DNA from: Symsagittifera roscoffensis
Lineage: Eukaryota > Xenacoelomorpha > Acoela > Convolutidae
Length of the DNA: 64,000 nucleotides
Reading direction: 5' to 3'
Assembly: GCF_963678635.1 (NCBI RefSeq)
Contig: NC_087063.1
Location: 63,223,290 to 63,287,289, forward strand
The position numbers were made by a program, and so were the translations under genes. A model generated the notes under the pieces. The model saw nothing but the letters and a program-made list of their open reading frames with translations. It had not been told where the DNA came from and made no database searches. Shown one piece after another: positions 53,691-64,000 of this stretch (its first letter is position 1; every line of letters begins with the position of its first letter).

Positions 53691-53899
53691 ACTGAACTTG
53701 CATATAAACAATTAAAAGCTGAGCTGGATTTCTTATCTCTAGCAATGCGAAAGTTCAAAGCAAAAACTTAACCATTGTCAGCGGATTCCACCAACAAGTC
53801 TTAAAACATTGGTTACCTAAATCGGTGGATGTCATCTTTTAGTATTTTGGAAACACAACACCGAACAATTTCAATATTTGGAGTCATTGAGTAGAGAGT

Positions 53900-54300
53900 G
53901 TAAGGATTACACAGCATATTGACAAATTAGGTCATTATTTGGGATTGCGTCAATCCCAAATACTGATTTTGGAAGCATAACGCCGAATAAATGCAGTAAT
54001 TTTAGTCATTGGGTTGCGAGTGTACGAAAACACAACACACAGCATAACAACAAATTAGGTCAGTATTTAGGATTCTATCGAACCCATATACTGGTCAATA
54101 TTTGTGATTGATGAAATCCCAAAAACTGGAATAATGTGGAAAAAATATGGAATATTTCCATTTTTGGAGTCATTAGGTTGAGAGTGATTAGAAACCCAAC
54201 GCATGGCAAATCGTCAAATTAGTTCAGTATTTGGCATTTCATCGATCCCAAATACTGGTCAGTAATTATGATTCCATTAATTTCAAACACTGATCTTTTC
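53900..54300. repeat. AATCCCAAATACTGA minisatellite cluster 3
   Basis: Copy B counterpart of 46640-47020. Confidence 0.75.
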
Positions 54301-54389
54301 TAGTAAATTTCTATTCTAGTGAAATCAAATCATGTATTCAAAATATATAATTTTAGAGGCTACTACACATATAAATATACGTGAAGTGA

Positions 54390-54660
54390 ATCCGCAAACA
54401 AAATGCGGATTCCACTTACAAGTTGCGGATTCCACTTACAGTTTGAGGATTCCACTTAAATGTTTTATCATTTGTTTGTGGATTCCACAAACTGTACTGA
54501 ATTCCGCCTATTTTTCGAGCGATTTTGAGCGGTACAATTATTTAGGTACTTGTTTGTGGAATCCGAAACAGCATAGAAGATCAAAGAAAAGTAGCAAAGT
54601 TGGGGACTTGGTGACAAATCTGATTTTGGTCTGTTGCGGATTCCGCTTAAAATGCAGAGA
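54390..54660. repeat. GCGGATTCC short satellite cluster 5
   Basis: Copy B counterpart of 47140-47490, with fewer units: TGCGGATTCCACTTACA three times at about 54402-54455. Confidence 0.8.
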
Positions 54661-54759
54661 ATGCACAGTTTGGCCTCGTAATGACATTAAATTTAATTCC
54701 ACTCAAATATGAACATTATAGTCTTGATCGAACGTTAACGCACGAAATGCAGTCCCCAG

Positions 54760-55002
54760 ACATACCTTTTTATTATATATCACAACAGCAAAGATTTATT
54801 ATAAAATAGTCATTTCATAGCACTTAAGATATAATCCATGTGGTTTTATTTTCCTATTTGGAGTGCCCCTAGGGTTTGAAAGTATGTTTGGAACCCCTAT
54901 AAGGTTTTGGGATTAGGGTCTGGAGCACCGAGAAATTGTGTCTGGAGCGCCTAAGTGGTTCCCCCTCCCCCTGTTGGAGCGCCAGCGAATTAGCCTACTA
55001 CT
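54760..55002 (+). repeat. Duplicated Polinton right terminal repeat
   Basis: Direct copy of 47594-47822 ending TAGCCTACTACT at 55002, followed by ATCAAG. It is carried by the segmental duplication; no Polinton genes adjoin it. Confidence 0.8.
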
Positions 55003-55979
55003 ATCAAGGGTCGATGTCGCAGACTCCGAATTCAGACCCAAATTGCTTAGCCCTGCTGAGAGTGTCAGTCCGGAAAATCTAAACGTGAGTTGCGGCGCTG
55101 TGGGCCGTGAAAGTCTGGGCAAGCCAAATTTTGTCTTAGAAGTCTGGGCATAGAGTCGCGAATATCAGGACTTTTGGTCCAGAAAGTCTGGACATGCATT
55201 TTCCCGACTTTATGTCCAGACTTTGGCGACTTTGTTTCAAGCCTTTCCTGACGCAAACTCTTGACGCGACCAGGACACGCAAAAAGTCTAGCTAAAAATA
55301 GATTCAGTTTAATGGATTGATTAAGTAGTTGATCATAGATTTTTGTATTGAAATGTCTGCATATGTTTGTTACTGCAAAATCAAATAAGATCATCTGGTG
55401 AACCTGAATGTTTAATTTATCTTGATTTTACTTTTTGTCCAAACTTCATCTGCCTGTTTTTGCCTCTTGTTTTCTCGTTGTTTCGTCCGACGAAAAAAAT
55501 CATGAAATCGTTTTACTCTGGTCGGTTTTTTCTTCCATAGAACAGCGATTTTTAAACTAGATTTTTTCGACGGAACTTTTTTTGGTTCCACTGAATGCTT
55601 TTAATGCCATGCGTTTTAATTATAAAAAATCCAACATTTATATTTTTTTAACAAAGTTATGGGTTATTGAGTTGGGGATAATTTTGATTCATTCAGGACA
55701 ATTAAAGACCAACAATTTTCCAAATATGTTATTTGCGCAAAGCAAATGCTGCGAATTTATCCAACTTAAAACTTAGTCAAGTTGAGGCGAGAGACGCTCT
55801 CTGGTCCAAACATTATCATCATTAATGCACAAGTTTTTTTGTTTTGACATGGAAACGTCAAATGGATTTGGTTTTGACGACAGTTGGCTGAAATTATGTA
55901 ATTGATTACCAGAAACAACAAGGTTGTTTGCTTTTTTGAAATGAAAAAATACTACACACCTTAAAAAATTGATTAAATT

Positions 55980-56800
55980 TAACCATTTTGGGTCAATCAG
56001 CTCGACTACCAGTTGAACCCTTTCCATCATTAACGTTGTAGCCTGGACAATTTCATATAGTCGGTCAAAATATAGCACGCTTGACAAATAATGATGAGTT
56101 CATCTTTTTTTATTGTTCGATTCGGTCGAAACATGGCTGATTTTTGTGGATTGGATAAAAACCTGGCACCAATCAATCAAGGACAATAGAAAAATCGAAT
56201 GTATATTTCTAACGGCCGAGTTGGTCGAAATGTGGTCATTTTGTATGAAGTCTGTATATAAGCAAGCTTGTTTCGGAAGTAGTCAGACAGAAATATTTTC
56301 GATTGAATTGGTCGAAATTTAGGACGCTTATGACGAACACAAGCATCATCTTATTCTTCGGGTCAGGTTGGTAAAATGATGGCCATTTTGAATGAAGTTG
56401 TTGACCATAAAGTCACTAAAAACCGTCGAGTCACTAAAAACATAGCAAAATTTGGTCGAGTTGGTCAAAACGTCAGAAACATGTTTTCTTCATTCGAATC
56501 GATCAAAAGTCGAATACAATTTTTTTATTCGAATCGGTCGAAACTTGTAAACTTTGGGTAGTTTTGATTGAAACAAAGCTATTCGGGTTCAAGGCGGTCA
56601 AAAAACACCAGGTTTAGATCAAACACAATTGAGCAAGCACATTTTCCTTCGAGTTAAACTGTCTTTTGTTTGAGTCAGTCGAAACAACAAATTTGAGTCA
56701 AACACATTTTTTTTGTGTAAAGGCCGCTTTTGTTTGATTTCGTCAAAGCATAACAGCTTTATGTCAAACACGGACGGGTCTTCTACGAAAGCATCTAACC
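55980..56800. repeat. GGTCAAAACAT minisatellite field, block 3
   Basis: Copy B counterpart of 48700-49500. Confidence 0.75.
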
Positions 56801-56814
56801 GCATCCAGTTTCGA

Positions 56815-57630
56815 GCATTAATAATCGATTATCTTACGATTTTAAAACCAGTCCCACAAAATTCAGAAACAAAAGATTTTAATGAATTAATGATCGTTTA
56901 TAACCTCTCTTTTTAAAATCAAATTATAGTTTACTATAATCCATTGTAATCGATTATCTTTTTGTCTGTTTTTCGATACAATTTTAATCGATTGTATAAG
57001 AGTATAATCCATTAATTTTTTTTCAAATTTCTATTTCATTAGTTTTGCACAAAATCCATCATAATCAAATATAATTGATTATAATCCCTTTTGTTTTCCA
57101 TTTTTGTTTTCAAAGTTGCATCTAAATTGCTTATATTTTTTGCTTTTTGTGGACAATGGTTCCTATGAAAAATGAGAAAATTATTTTTAAAGTTTTCTAT
57201 TTAATTCAAATGATTGATTCGGAAAATTTATTTTTCATCTACCGCGAGAACCTTTCCACTCATATGAAAGTATCTCTATGAAACTTTTGTTCCGTGGTAT
57301 AACTTTGTGTTCAGATGAACCAAAGTGTTCATGAGATCTCTCTTTTAGAGATTTTCTTATTGACACAAAAATAATAACCCATAAGATATAATTCGAATAT
57401 AGGAAAATTTCGGCAACATAAATAAGAATAAAATCGATTATAATTGATTTTAAGGGTTTTTAGTAAGAACTACAATCAATAAGAATCGATTATAAGAGAT
57501 TATAATCTCTTGGAAAATATCACGACTATATTCAATTATAAATCCCTTAAAGACCTAATTTTGGTAATTATAATCCATTATAATTGTCAAAAAATCATCA
57601 TAATAACCCGTTATAATTGATTACTTACGC
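56815..57630. repeat. Palindromic ATTATAATCGATTATAAT array, block 2
   Basis: Two dense parts, 56815-57095 and 57420-57630, of TTATAATCGATTATAA-type motifs. The 28-bp palindrome is degenerate here (CATCATAATCAAATATAATT). Confidence 0.8.
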
Positions 57631-57639
57631 CTAAACTTG

Positions 57640-58790
57640 GATGCGGGTAGTCAAACCGATTGAAACGTCGATTGCTGTGTCGAACACAGATGAACACATT
57701 TTTCTGGTAGAGTAGCTCAAAATATGGCATTTTGGAACAAATTGGTCAAACGATGGGACGATTTAGTCCAACACAATATAACACGTTTTTTCTTTGGTCG
57801 AGTGAATCTTCGCGTAGCAAGTTGGGTCAAACTGGTCGAAACGAAAGACAAATGTGACGAACGCGATCGATCATGTTTTTCTGTTAAAATCGATCAAAAC
57901 CTGGCAATTTTGAATCGACTTGGTTGAAACTTAGCAGGCTTGAATCAAATACAGTCGAGCACATATTTCCTTCAGTCAAGTCGGTGAAAAATAGACAGTT
58001 TGTTCTAAGCTGGTCAAAGTTCTCACGTTTTTGGTCCAGACAATTGAAACAAAGCATGCTTGAAGCGAACACAATCGAACTTAGTTCTTTTCAATCGAGT
58101 CAACCGAAATATATTATCGCTTTGTGTCGAATCGATCGATACCTGCGTGGAATCGACCAATACGCGATTCAGTCAAAGACAGTCTCACACAAATTATTTC
58201 GGTCAAGTCGTTGGTTGAGTATATTTGTACAGTCTCGAAATTTTCGTCGGTCGAGTCAGTCAAAACATAACAATTTTGGGTCAAATTGTTTGAAAAGTAG
58301 CACATTTGTGTCAACGACAGGCAGCCAGCACGAATCTTTTCGGCTTCGAATTATCGACCTTTTTTTAGGTGGGTCAAAACTTAGCAGGTTGAGGCAAAAA
58401 TAGTTATTCGGAGTTCCATGCAGTCGTGTCAGTCGAAACATAGCGTGAGTTGTCATTTTAAACCTTCGCTCTGACAAACACAGTCTACACAGTTTCGGTC
58501 AAAACTTGGCTACTTTGAATCTAATCGGTGAAGACTTGGCTTTTTTTGACCGAGTCGGTCAAAAATTAGCCTACAAGAGTCAAACACAGCCAATTTTTTT
58601 CTGCAGTAGGTTCACCTGAAATATAGCCGGTAATGCGTAATGAATTGGATGGATTATACCATCATTCTGACAAAGTCAGTCGAGTTCAGTTTGCCTTGGG
58701 TCATTTCGTTGATCAAAAGATGGCCATTTTGGATCGAGTTGGTCAAAACATGGTCATTTTGAGTCAATTAAGTCCACAATTAATTTGAGA
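57640..58790. repeat. GGTCAAAACAT minisatellite field, block 4
   Basis: Copy B counterpart of 51420-52270 with about 280 bp of extra units at its start. The 159-aa ORF at 57924-58403 is a repeat by-product: its translation repeats Ser/Arg/Gln-rich phrases and is not conserved in copy A. Confidence 0.75.
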
Positions 58791-59729
58791 GTATTCACTA
58801 GGGTTGTTCATCTTATGATTAAACTCTAAATGCAAAAATTAGAGTGCGCTGTGCTTGATTGAGAGAGAGGAAGACAATTCATTTTTAACTCGTTTTTGCA
58901 GTTGAAAAAAAACTGATTTTGGACGGGACAAGCATACAATATTATCGAATTTCAGAACAGAAAAAAAAACGTTTCATCAGTGATTGAGTATGATGAGATT
59001 TTCCTGACAAAGTATCAAGGCCAAATTACTGAAAAAAAACTCTAGCAGAGTCTATACTCTAATATGCATTAGAGTCTATTCACTCTTAAGTGCTTTTTAA
59101 AACTTGTATGTCTGCGTACAGGTGTTTTTCTCATGAAGTTTTAACACATTATGAAAAACCGTGTTAAAACTTTTTATTTTCCTTTTTTTAAATTTTAAGT
59201 TCATCTACAAAAAACTTACATTCGGGCAATCCAGGCAGGAGAAGCAAGCCGGTGCAATGATTGTAGCGCAAGTTAGAAGACAGAAACCGTATGTATCTAA
59301 AAGCTCTATATCTGTTTTTTTAGTCTATTTATAAGGATAATGTGTTGATATGTCCTGATTATATCAGTTGGAGCTTTGTGTTTTTCGCTCACGCGTGTGA
59401 CTTTTTTGTTTATAATCCGTACAGCCCGTGTTCCCATTTTTTTTCCAGATTGTCTTGATTTTATTGAGTACAACCAATCAAGTACATACATGAATAGTGT
59501 AAATGAATGAATAAAGGTCAACAAGACTGCTCGTATCAGTGCGAAGCCTTGTATGTTCCGACTGCCTTTTAAGGTTTAAGAAGCAGTAATAACATTTAAA
59601 AATTAAATGAAATAAAACAAAATGAATTTTTTTTTCCAAAATTTGAAATTTTTTATGAAATTCATCCCCCCACATGCCATATAAAAAACAAAAGGATAGA
59701 TTACGCTCCTTGTAACTAATGAATTATGG

Positions 59730-59870
59730 CAATTAAGCTTCTTCCAACTACTTTGGAAGGATTTCTGAGACGGATTAATTCTCCGCTTACGCGTAAATAG
59801 CGCAAAATATATCGCGCGGTAATTGTCCCAAATTGGTCAAAATGGCAATCTCTAAACCCCATAAATTTTC
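59730..59870. repeat. Isolated arm of the hairpin element
   Basis: CTTCCAACTACTTTGGAAGG, TCTCCGCTTACGCG.AAATAGCGC and ATTGTCCCAAATTGG match the right arm at 9190-9330. No opposing arm was found nearby. Confidence 0.65.
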
Positions 59871-60182
59871 GAAAAAAAACGCAGGTAAAATATCTTTTCA
59901 AATTTGAGCTCAAGAGAACAACACCTTTCGAATGATAAAAAAATCCGTCAAAAATGGCTAGCTTAAACTTCGAAATTTGTCTGGAGGAAATGAAACCACC
60001 CGAGCACAAATATTCCGTCACTTTCGTATCGAAAGTCGGAACAATGAATAAAAAGATTCAGGTTTGTAGAGAAGTTTCATTGTTTATATTTTGATGTTTT
60101 GGATTGAAGTTAAACAAACAATTATATATTCAAAACGTTGTTAAGCGCAAATTTTCCCCCACAAATCTGCTTCCAACTGTAC

Positions 60183-60309
60183 CTTGTCTGGTTTTTTGTA
60201 GACCGCTTTGTAGTAAATGTCATCTTCGTGGCTTGCGGGCGGGGTCAAATAATCTGCAGAGCCTGCAATTGCACCCCAAGTTGCTATACCAATCGCGACC
60301 GCCTGTTTA
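60183..60309 (-). CDS. TRPM: TRPM channel exon (AVAIGIATWG block)
   Basis: A 127-bp minus-strand exon between the acceptor TTTCATTTTAG and the donor GACAAG|GTACAG. It supplies one base completing the split codon of the previous exon, then 42 codons containing KQAVAIGIATWGAIAG, the counterpart of the IGIAPWG segment of TRPM proteins. It ends in phase 0. The following stretch (YLTPPASHEDDIYYKAV) is less conserved, as expected for the variable loop before the HTHFIL block. There are no stops. Plus-strand ORFs at 60104-60338 are frame shadows of this exon. Confidence 0.9.
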
Positions 60310-61554
60310 CTAAAATGAAACAAACTAGTTCAGCATGACTTTAATGAAGTTCAATCAGCTTTTAGACGCGTAGTCATTAGATTGCATGCACTTTATTTCC
60401 AAAAAATGCAATCAATTGAAAACAACCATTACAGACACGTTTTTTTGACCAAAGAATGAAGATCAACCTTCAGATAGTTATAATTTTTCAGTAATGAGAA
60501 ATATTAAACTCATTCTAAACATTTAAGTTTTCAGTCAGTCTTAAAAGTTTAATTCTTTTTTTTCTTCAATTTTGACACTTTCAATAGTCATTAATGTTTT
60601 ATAGAACCAGTCCTCGCGAAAAAAAAGTAGTTTATTGTATCTGATAAAGAAAGTTTAAATGATCAATATACATCAGCGCTGCTAACGGTTTCTAATGTTC
60701 AGACCATTCGGGTTGACCAAAAAAGCTATATTTTCATATATGGAAAGATGCTAATCACACACTTTTCTTGCAATTCCATAAGTACAGAAAATTGCATGAA
60801 TTGTCTATGGCTAGCATTTTTTCATAGAACAAAATAATGATTTTATAGGTTTTAATTTCTCAAAAAGTTTTGGTTGCTTTTTGAGTTTTTAAACTACCAG
60901 ACATTGATCAAGGCAAACATATACATGCCATAGAAAAGAAAGAGGAGTTTTCAGCATTTTTGAAAAAATATATAAGGCGAAAAAGAAAATTATCCAATAT
61001 TAGCGTATCCAGGACTACGTTATACACACGAAAATTCAATTTTGCATGCACAAAGATCAATTTGCAGCTGACGAAAAAACACAAAAAAAATTTTGGGGGC
61101 AATTTCAAATATACTGCTAGTCATACAATTCCCATATACAGAAATTGTAGCTTAATTTTGACAAAAGTTTTTCTTTTTCATTTAGTACGATACAACTAAT
61201 TTTATGCCATAACAAGAAAAAGGTTCTTCGAAAACTCGATGACACCATTTTAGCAAAATGTATGAAATTTGTATGATTAGTGTTTTCTCTTAGGGAATTG
61301 TATAAATAGCATTTTTGGTCTATAGAGGTCAGCCCGGGCAGCTGGAACCTTGCTAGTTTTGAAGCTGAAAAATTCCGTTTTAAGCTAAAGAAATAATCCA
61401 CTCGTCATCAAAAAACATCAATGGAAATAGGAACCTATCAATCAAGCCCGCCCCTAAGCAAAAAAGTTTTAGGCAAACAGGATTACAATTTTAATCACAC
61501 TTTTTTGTACAATAGACAAAACAAGTGGGGGCAGACGCCGTAAAGAATTCTCAC
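60310..61554 (-). other. TRPM intron (1.25 kb) with a remnant of the 7.6 kb repeat
   Basis: Lies between exons 61555-61700 and 60183-60309. The part 60890-61330 is a diverged copy of 7690-8220. No gene seen. Confidence 0.7.
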
Positions 61555-61700
61555 TTGGTGCCTGGTGCACTACTGAAGTTCTGATCTCTCACAGCTTCTC
61601 CGCATATCTTCATAATACCCGTGTTAGTGCCCCCAGTAATGATCCAGGCTTGATTAATTGCAGCCACCTTTTGTAACCACCGCCTCAGTTGTTCCTGGTC
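61555..61700 (-). CDS. TRPM: TRPM channel exon (AWIITGGTNTGIMK block)
   Basis: A 146-bp minus-strand exon, acceptor TATCAATTTTAG, donor CCAA|GTGAGA. It starts in phase 0 and ends with two bases of a codon completed by exon 60183-60309. It encodes an amphipathic helix (LRRWLQKVAAINQ) followed by AWIITGGTNTGIMK, the hallmark of the TRPM N-terminal homology region (usually GAWIFTGG.N.GV). This is too short and spliced to appear as a long ORF. The upstream exon, expected to carry the PKLVISVxGG segment, was not found within 61700-64000. Confidence 0.92.
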
Positions 61701-62590
61701 CTAAAATTGATACAAAAACAATTTTTAACAAATGATTTCTTCAAAACTAACAAAAAACGCAAACAAGGATAGCCGGTTACTGTGCAACTATCACTGAATG
61801 TTCCGACCACAATCTTAGCAAAAAAAAATACTTTCTTTTTTAGTTAGTGTCGTTTTTTTCTTCGTGGCATGATAAAAAGATCTGCACAAACAAAGAACTT
61901 TAAAAAAAAAGCGTATTTGACAGTCATAGTGGAAAAAAAAACATTCGGAAAACAGTTTTTTCAGAATTCTGACTAGAAGAACATTTAAAAAACTTGTAAA
62001 TAAAACTGGCGCAAAAAAACTCCAAAAACTACTTCTACAACAATTAAACTAAGTTTTCACGGTTTAAAGTAGGCTAAAATAAGCTATAGTAAACCTACAC
62101 GCTCACACCGGATTCGTTCGAAATTAAATTGAAAATAAAAAAAAAACTTCGAACCGATTTTTCACGACACTGTAAAAAAAACTTTGAAATTTTTAGATGC
62201 CCTTCGAATTAAGATTAAAAAGGGTTTATGATGATATACGACTCGACGCATTCCGATAAATTTTTTTTGCATGATATTGCGTGGAAAACAAAAAAATGAA
62301 AACAACCCAAATTCAAATTTCTTCTGAATTTTTCAAATGGTCGGAGCGAAAGGGTAGCAGCACGTTTTTGGACAATAACAATCATCAGATGTGAAAAATT
62401 CGAGTCGTACGGAGATAAAACGACCGATTAGCTAGCCTCAATTCAATTTGAAACGGTTTTGTTGAGCGTGATAATTCGCGTTACGCTTTGATCAGGCTGA
62501 AAAAAAAATCATCAAAGCGCGCATAAATTAGTCGAAAGCAAATTGACAATTTTTGAATTCTCAGAACTTTGTAAAAAACAATTGATGATC
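61701..62590. other. Non-coding stretch upstream of the first visible TRPM exon
   Basis: A-rich sequence with many A6-A9 runs. No exon or repeat recognised. Confidence 0.5.
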
Positions 62591-62616
62591 ACAATCCCTT
62601 TTTTGACACTCCCAGC

Positions 62617-63596
62617 ATGTTCAAAAAGACTATTGAGTCCCTGTGCAGCCGTCTGGGGTTGAACGATAGTTTCTCTTTTCTCGAATTCCATCTTCCACTG
62701 ATGACACATGCATCATTGTGTTCGTGGATTTTTCTTGTATTCCATGCTGCTGTTTTTATTTTTCAGTCTTCTGGGACACTAAAGATGGCTTTTCCCGGCC
62801 AATCAGACCATTTCATCTTTACTCACCAATCGCTGATTAATGATAAAATTACAGAACTTCCCCAGATGGAGGTGACGACATCGAGGACTTTTACTTTTTC
62901 CTTCACCTAAAAAGTTTTTCCTTCACCTAAGGAAAAACTTGATTTAAGAATTGACTAATGACAGTTTTCCTGATGCAGGACTAATGCGGCACTTGTAATG
63001 ACGGCTTCACTGGTAAGAACTGCACTGTCTAGTTTCACTTATCAGTAAGACGCTTTCATTATGAATTAGCCGTCCTATATTTAGGTAGTCATTATTGCAT
63101 AGATAAAACAGTCGCATGGTGTGCTAATAAGAGAGAAAAGTTTCAAAGCTAATTGGTACTGATAAGTTATGGGAGTTTTGCCGCTAAATTGGAATCAATT
63201 CATCAACATCTTAAGCTCAATGTTAGTTGCATCTCTCATTTTTCATCCTAATCTAGTAAAAACTTACGGACTTAAGTTAAGTGTCCAACGCCAAAAGCTC
63301 ATGTTCAGTGTCTGCCTTCCAGTTCTCCATCACCATTCGCAGTGCTTTCTAACATCCCTGTGCCTCGGTCACCAATCGCAGCACCAGAGAAGACATCATT
63401 TGCTCCTCCGACACCGGTAACCCCTTTGCGAGCACCCCCGCAACCTTTCGCCTCGCCAATTCCGCCGATATATAGGCAACCACATACTCCTCTGAGACAT
63501 GTTCATTCAGGCCCTTCGATGGTACATCAGTGCCAGCCTCAGCAGTATCAGCCATATCCAGCCTACCTGGATTCCTACATGTCGGCATCACCGTAG
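62617..63596 (+). CDS. Possible spliced plus-strand gene with proline-rich C-terminus
   Basis: Two plus-strand blocks. One follows a strong acceptor (TTTTTATTTTTCAG, ending 62766) and reads SSGTLKMAFPGQSDHFIFTH...ELPQME with a possible donor at 62870 (ATGGAG|GTGACG). The other, about 63310-63596, reads SSSPSPFAVLSNIPVPRSP, TPVTPLRAPPQPFASPIPP, QPQQYQPYPAYLDSYMSASP and a stop. The second is GC-richer than its surroundings and strongly proline-rich. Joining them is inference. The first ORF may start at 62617 (MFKKTIESLCSRLG). The opposite strand at 63349-63615 is also open (88 aa), so strand is not certain. No domain recognised. Confidence 0.35.
62912..62940. repeat. Perfect hairpin, 10-bp arms
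   Basis: AAGTTTTTCC, a 9-base loop TTCACCTAA, then GGAAAAACTT. It is preceded by a direct repeat of TTTTTCCTTCACCTAA (62895 and 62915). Confidence 0.9.
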
Positions 63597-64000
63597 CCAA
63601 ATTCTCCATTGCCATCGGCTTTTCCCCACTATCGAGAAGTTGAAAGACAACCGCATGACCAAGAGAAGCAAACCTACAGTGGAAGGAAACCTACTCCAGG
63701 GAATCACATGACCACAGGAGCAACGAGCCCTTAGAAAGACGCAAGGGATCGTACAGAGCCAGATAAGGTAGACGAAACTGGAAGTTGAAGATTAACTTCA
63801 AATGTAAACACATTACACAAGCCTAAAAGATTTTGGTTAACCAAATAATGAAGCTTAATCATATTCATTTTTAGCAACCCGGAAAAAACTCCCGAGCCGG
63901 ATACCCGATAATGAACAAGACTCTCAAAGAAGTCATTTTACAGAATGTCGAGATTTCGAATGACTGCTTCGATAAAAGAAACGGAACCCTGACCCACAAA

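Larger units (their letters stand above)
53286..59780. repeat. Segmental duplication, copy B (about 6.5 kb)
   Basis: Second copy of 46266-53285. It keeps a longer GCGGATTCC cluster at 53440-53680 and lacks the internal 1.27 kb duplicate. It ends near 59780 within the hairpin-element arm that truncates copy A at 53285. Confidence 0.88.

Noticed and set aside
19411-55002. Alternative Polinton right end at 55002
   Set aside because: The terminal repeat there is a direct copy of the one at 47822 within a collinear segmental duplication, so 47822 is the simpler end. With the original flank uncertain (ATCAAT or ATCAAG), the alternative cannot be fully excluded.
57924-58403. 159-aa ORF in the GGTCAAAACAT field
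   Set aside because: Repeat-derived; the corresponding region of copy A is broken into different ORFs, and no motif is present.
61700-62900. Search for the preceding TRPM exon (PKLVISVxGG block); minus-strand block near 62880 with VVTSIWGSSVILS
   Set aside because: It lacks the GG signature and its donor phase does not match the phase-0 start of exon 61555-61700.

Overview
The window is AT-rich animal genomic DNA and is mostly one gene's introns filled with mobile and repetitive DNA. Spliced exons with AG acceptors and GT donors, a TRPM ion-channel gene, a Polinton (Maverick), a Ty3/gypsy-like retroelement and several diverged minisatellites all point to an invertebrate metazoan; I cannot place it more precisely. 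There are no bacterial features such as operons or ribosome binding sites.

Host gene: four consecutive exons on the minus strand (61555-61700, 60183-60309, 19216-19360, 12765-12945) encode adjacent parts of the N-terminal TRPM homology (SLOG-type) region. Their splice phases agree at every junction. The intron between the second and third of these exons is about 40.8 kb and contains the Polinton and a large segmental duplication. Earlier and later TRPM exons must lie outside the window. Near the right edge, 62.6-63.6 kb on the plus strand may hold exons of a second, proline-rich protein.

Layout. 1-7.3 kb: minus-strand decayed LTR retroelement (ORF1, gag, RT, RNase H; integrase runs off the left edge) with its probable 5' LTR at about 7.0-7.3 kb. 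7.6-12.7 kb: a 2.4 kb tandem duplication carrying hairpin-forming inverted repeats. 12.8-19.4 kb: two TRPM exons and an intron with short satellites. 19.4-47.8 kb: a Polinton bounded by inverted AG...CT repeats and near-matching 6-bp flanks (ATCAAA and ATCAAT). It carries polB at the left, capsid genes, integrase, packaging ATPase and a membrane protein at the right, all on the minus strand and all broken. Its structural-gene and integrase segment (31.0-42.8 kb) has been tandemly amplified to give 3 to 5 nearly identical copies of each gene. 46.3-59.8 kb: a roughly 7 kb segmental duplication that copies the Polinton's right terminus and flank and includes at least four minisatellite families. 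59.7-64 kb: repeat remnants, TRPM exons and the possible proline-rich gene.

The most notable points are the TRPM exons joined across a transposon-filled intron, the delimited Polinton ends, and the post-decay amplification of the Polinton capsid-integrase cassette.
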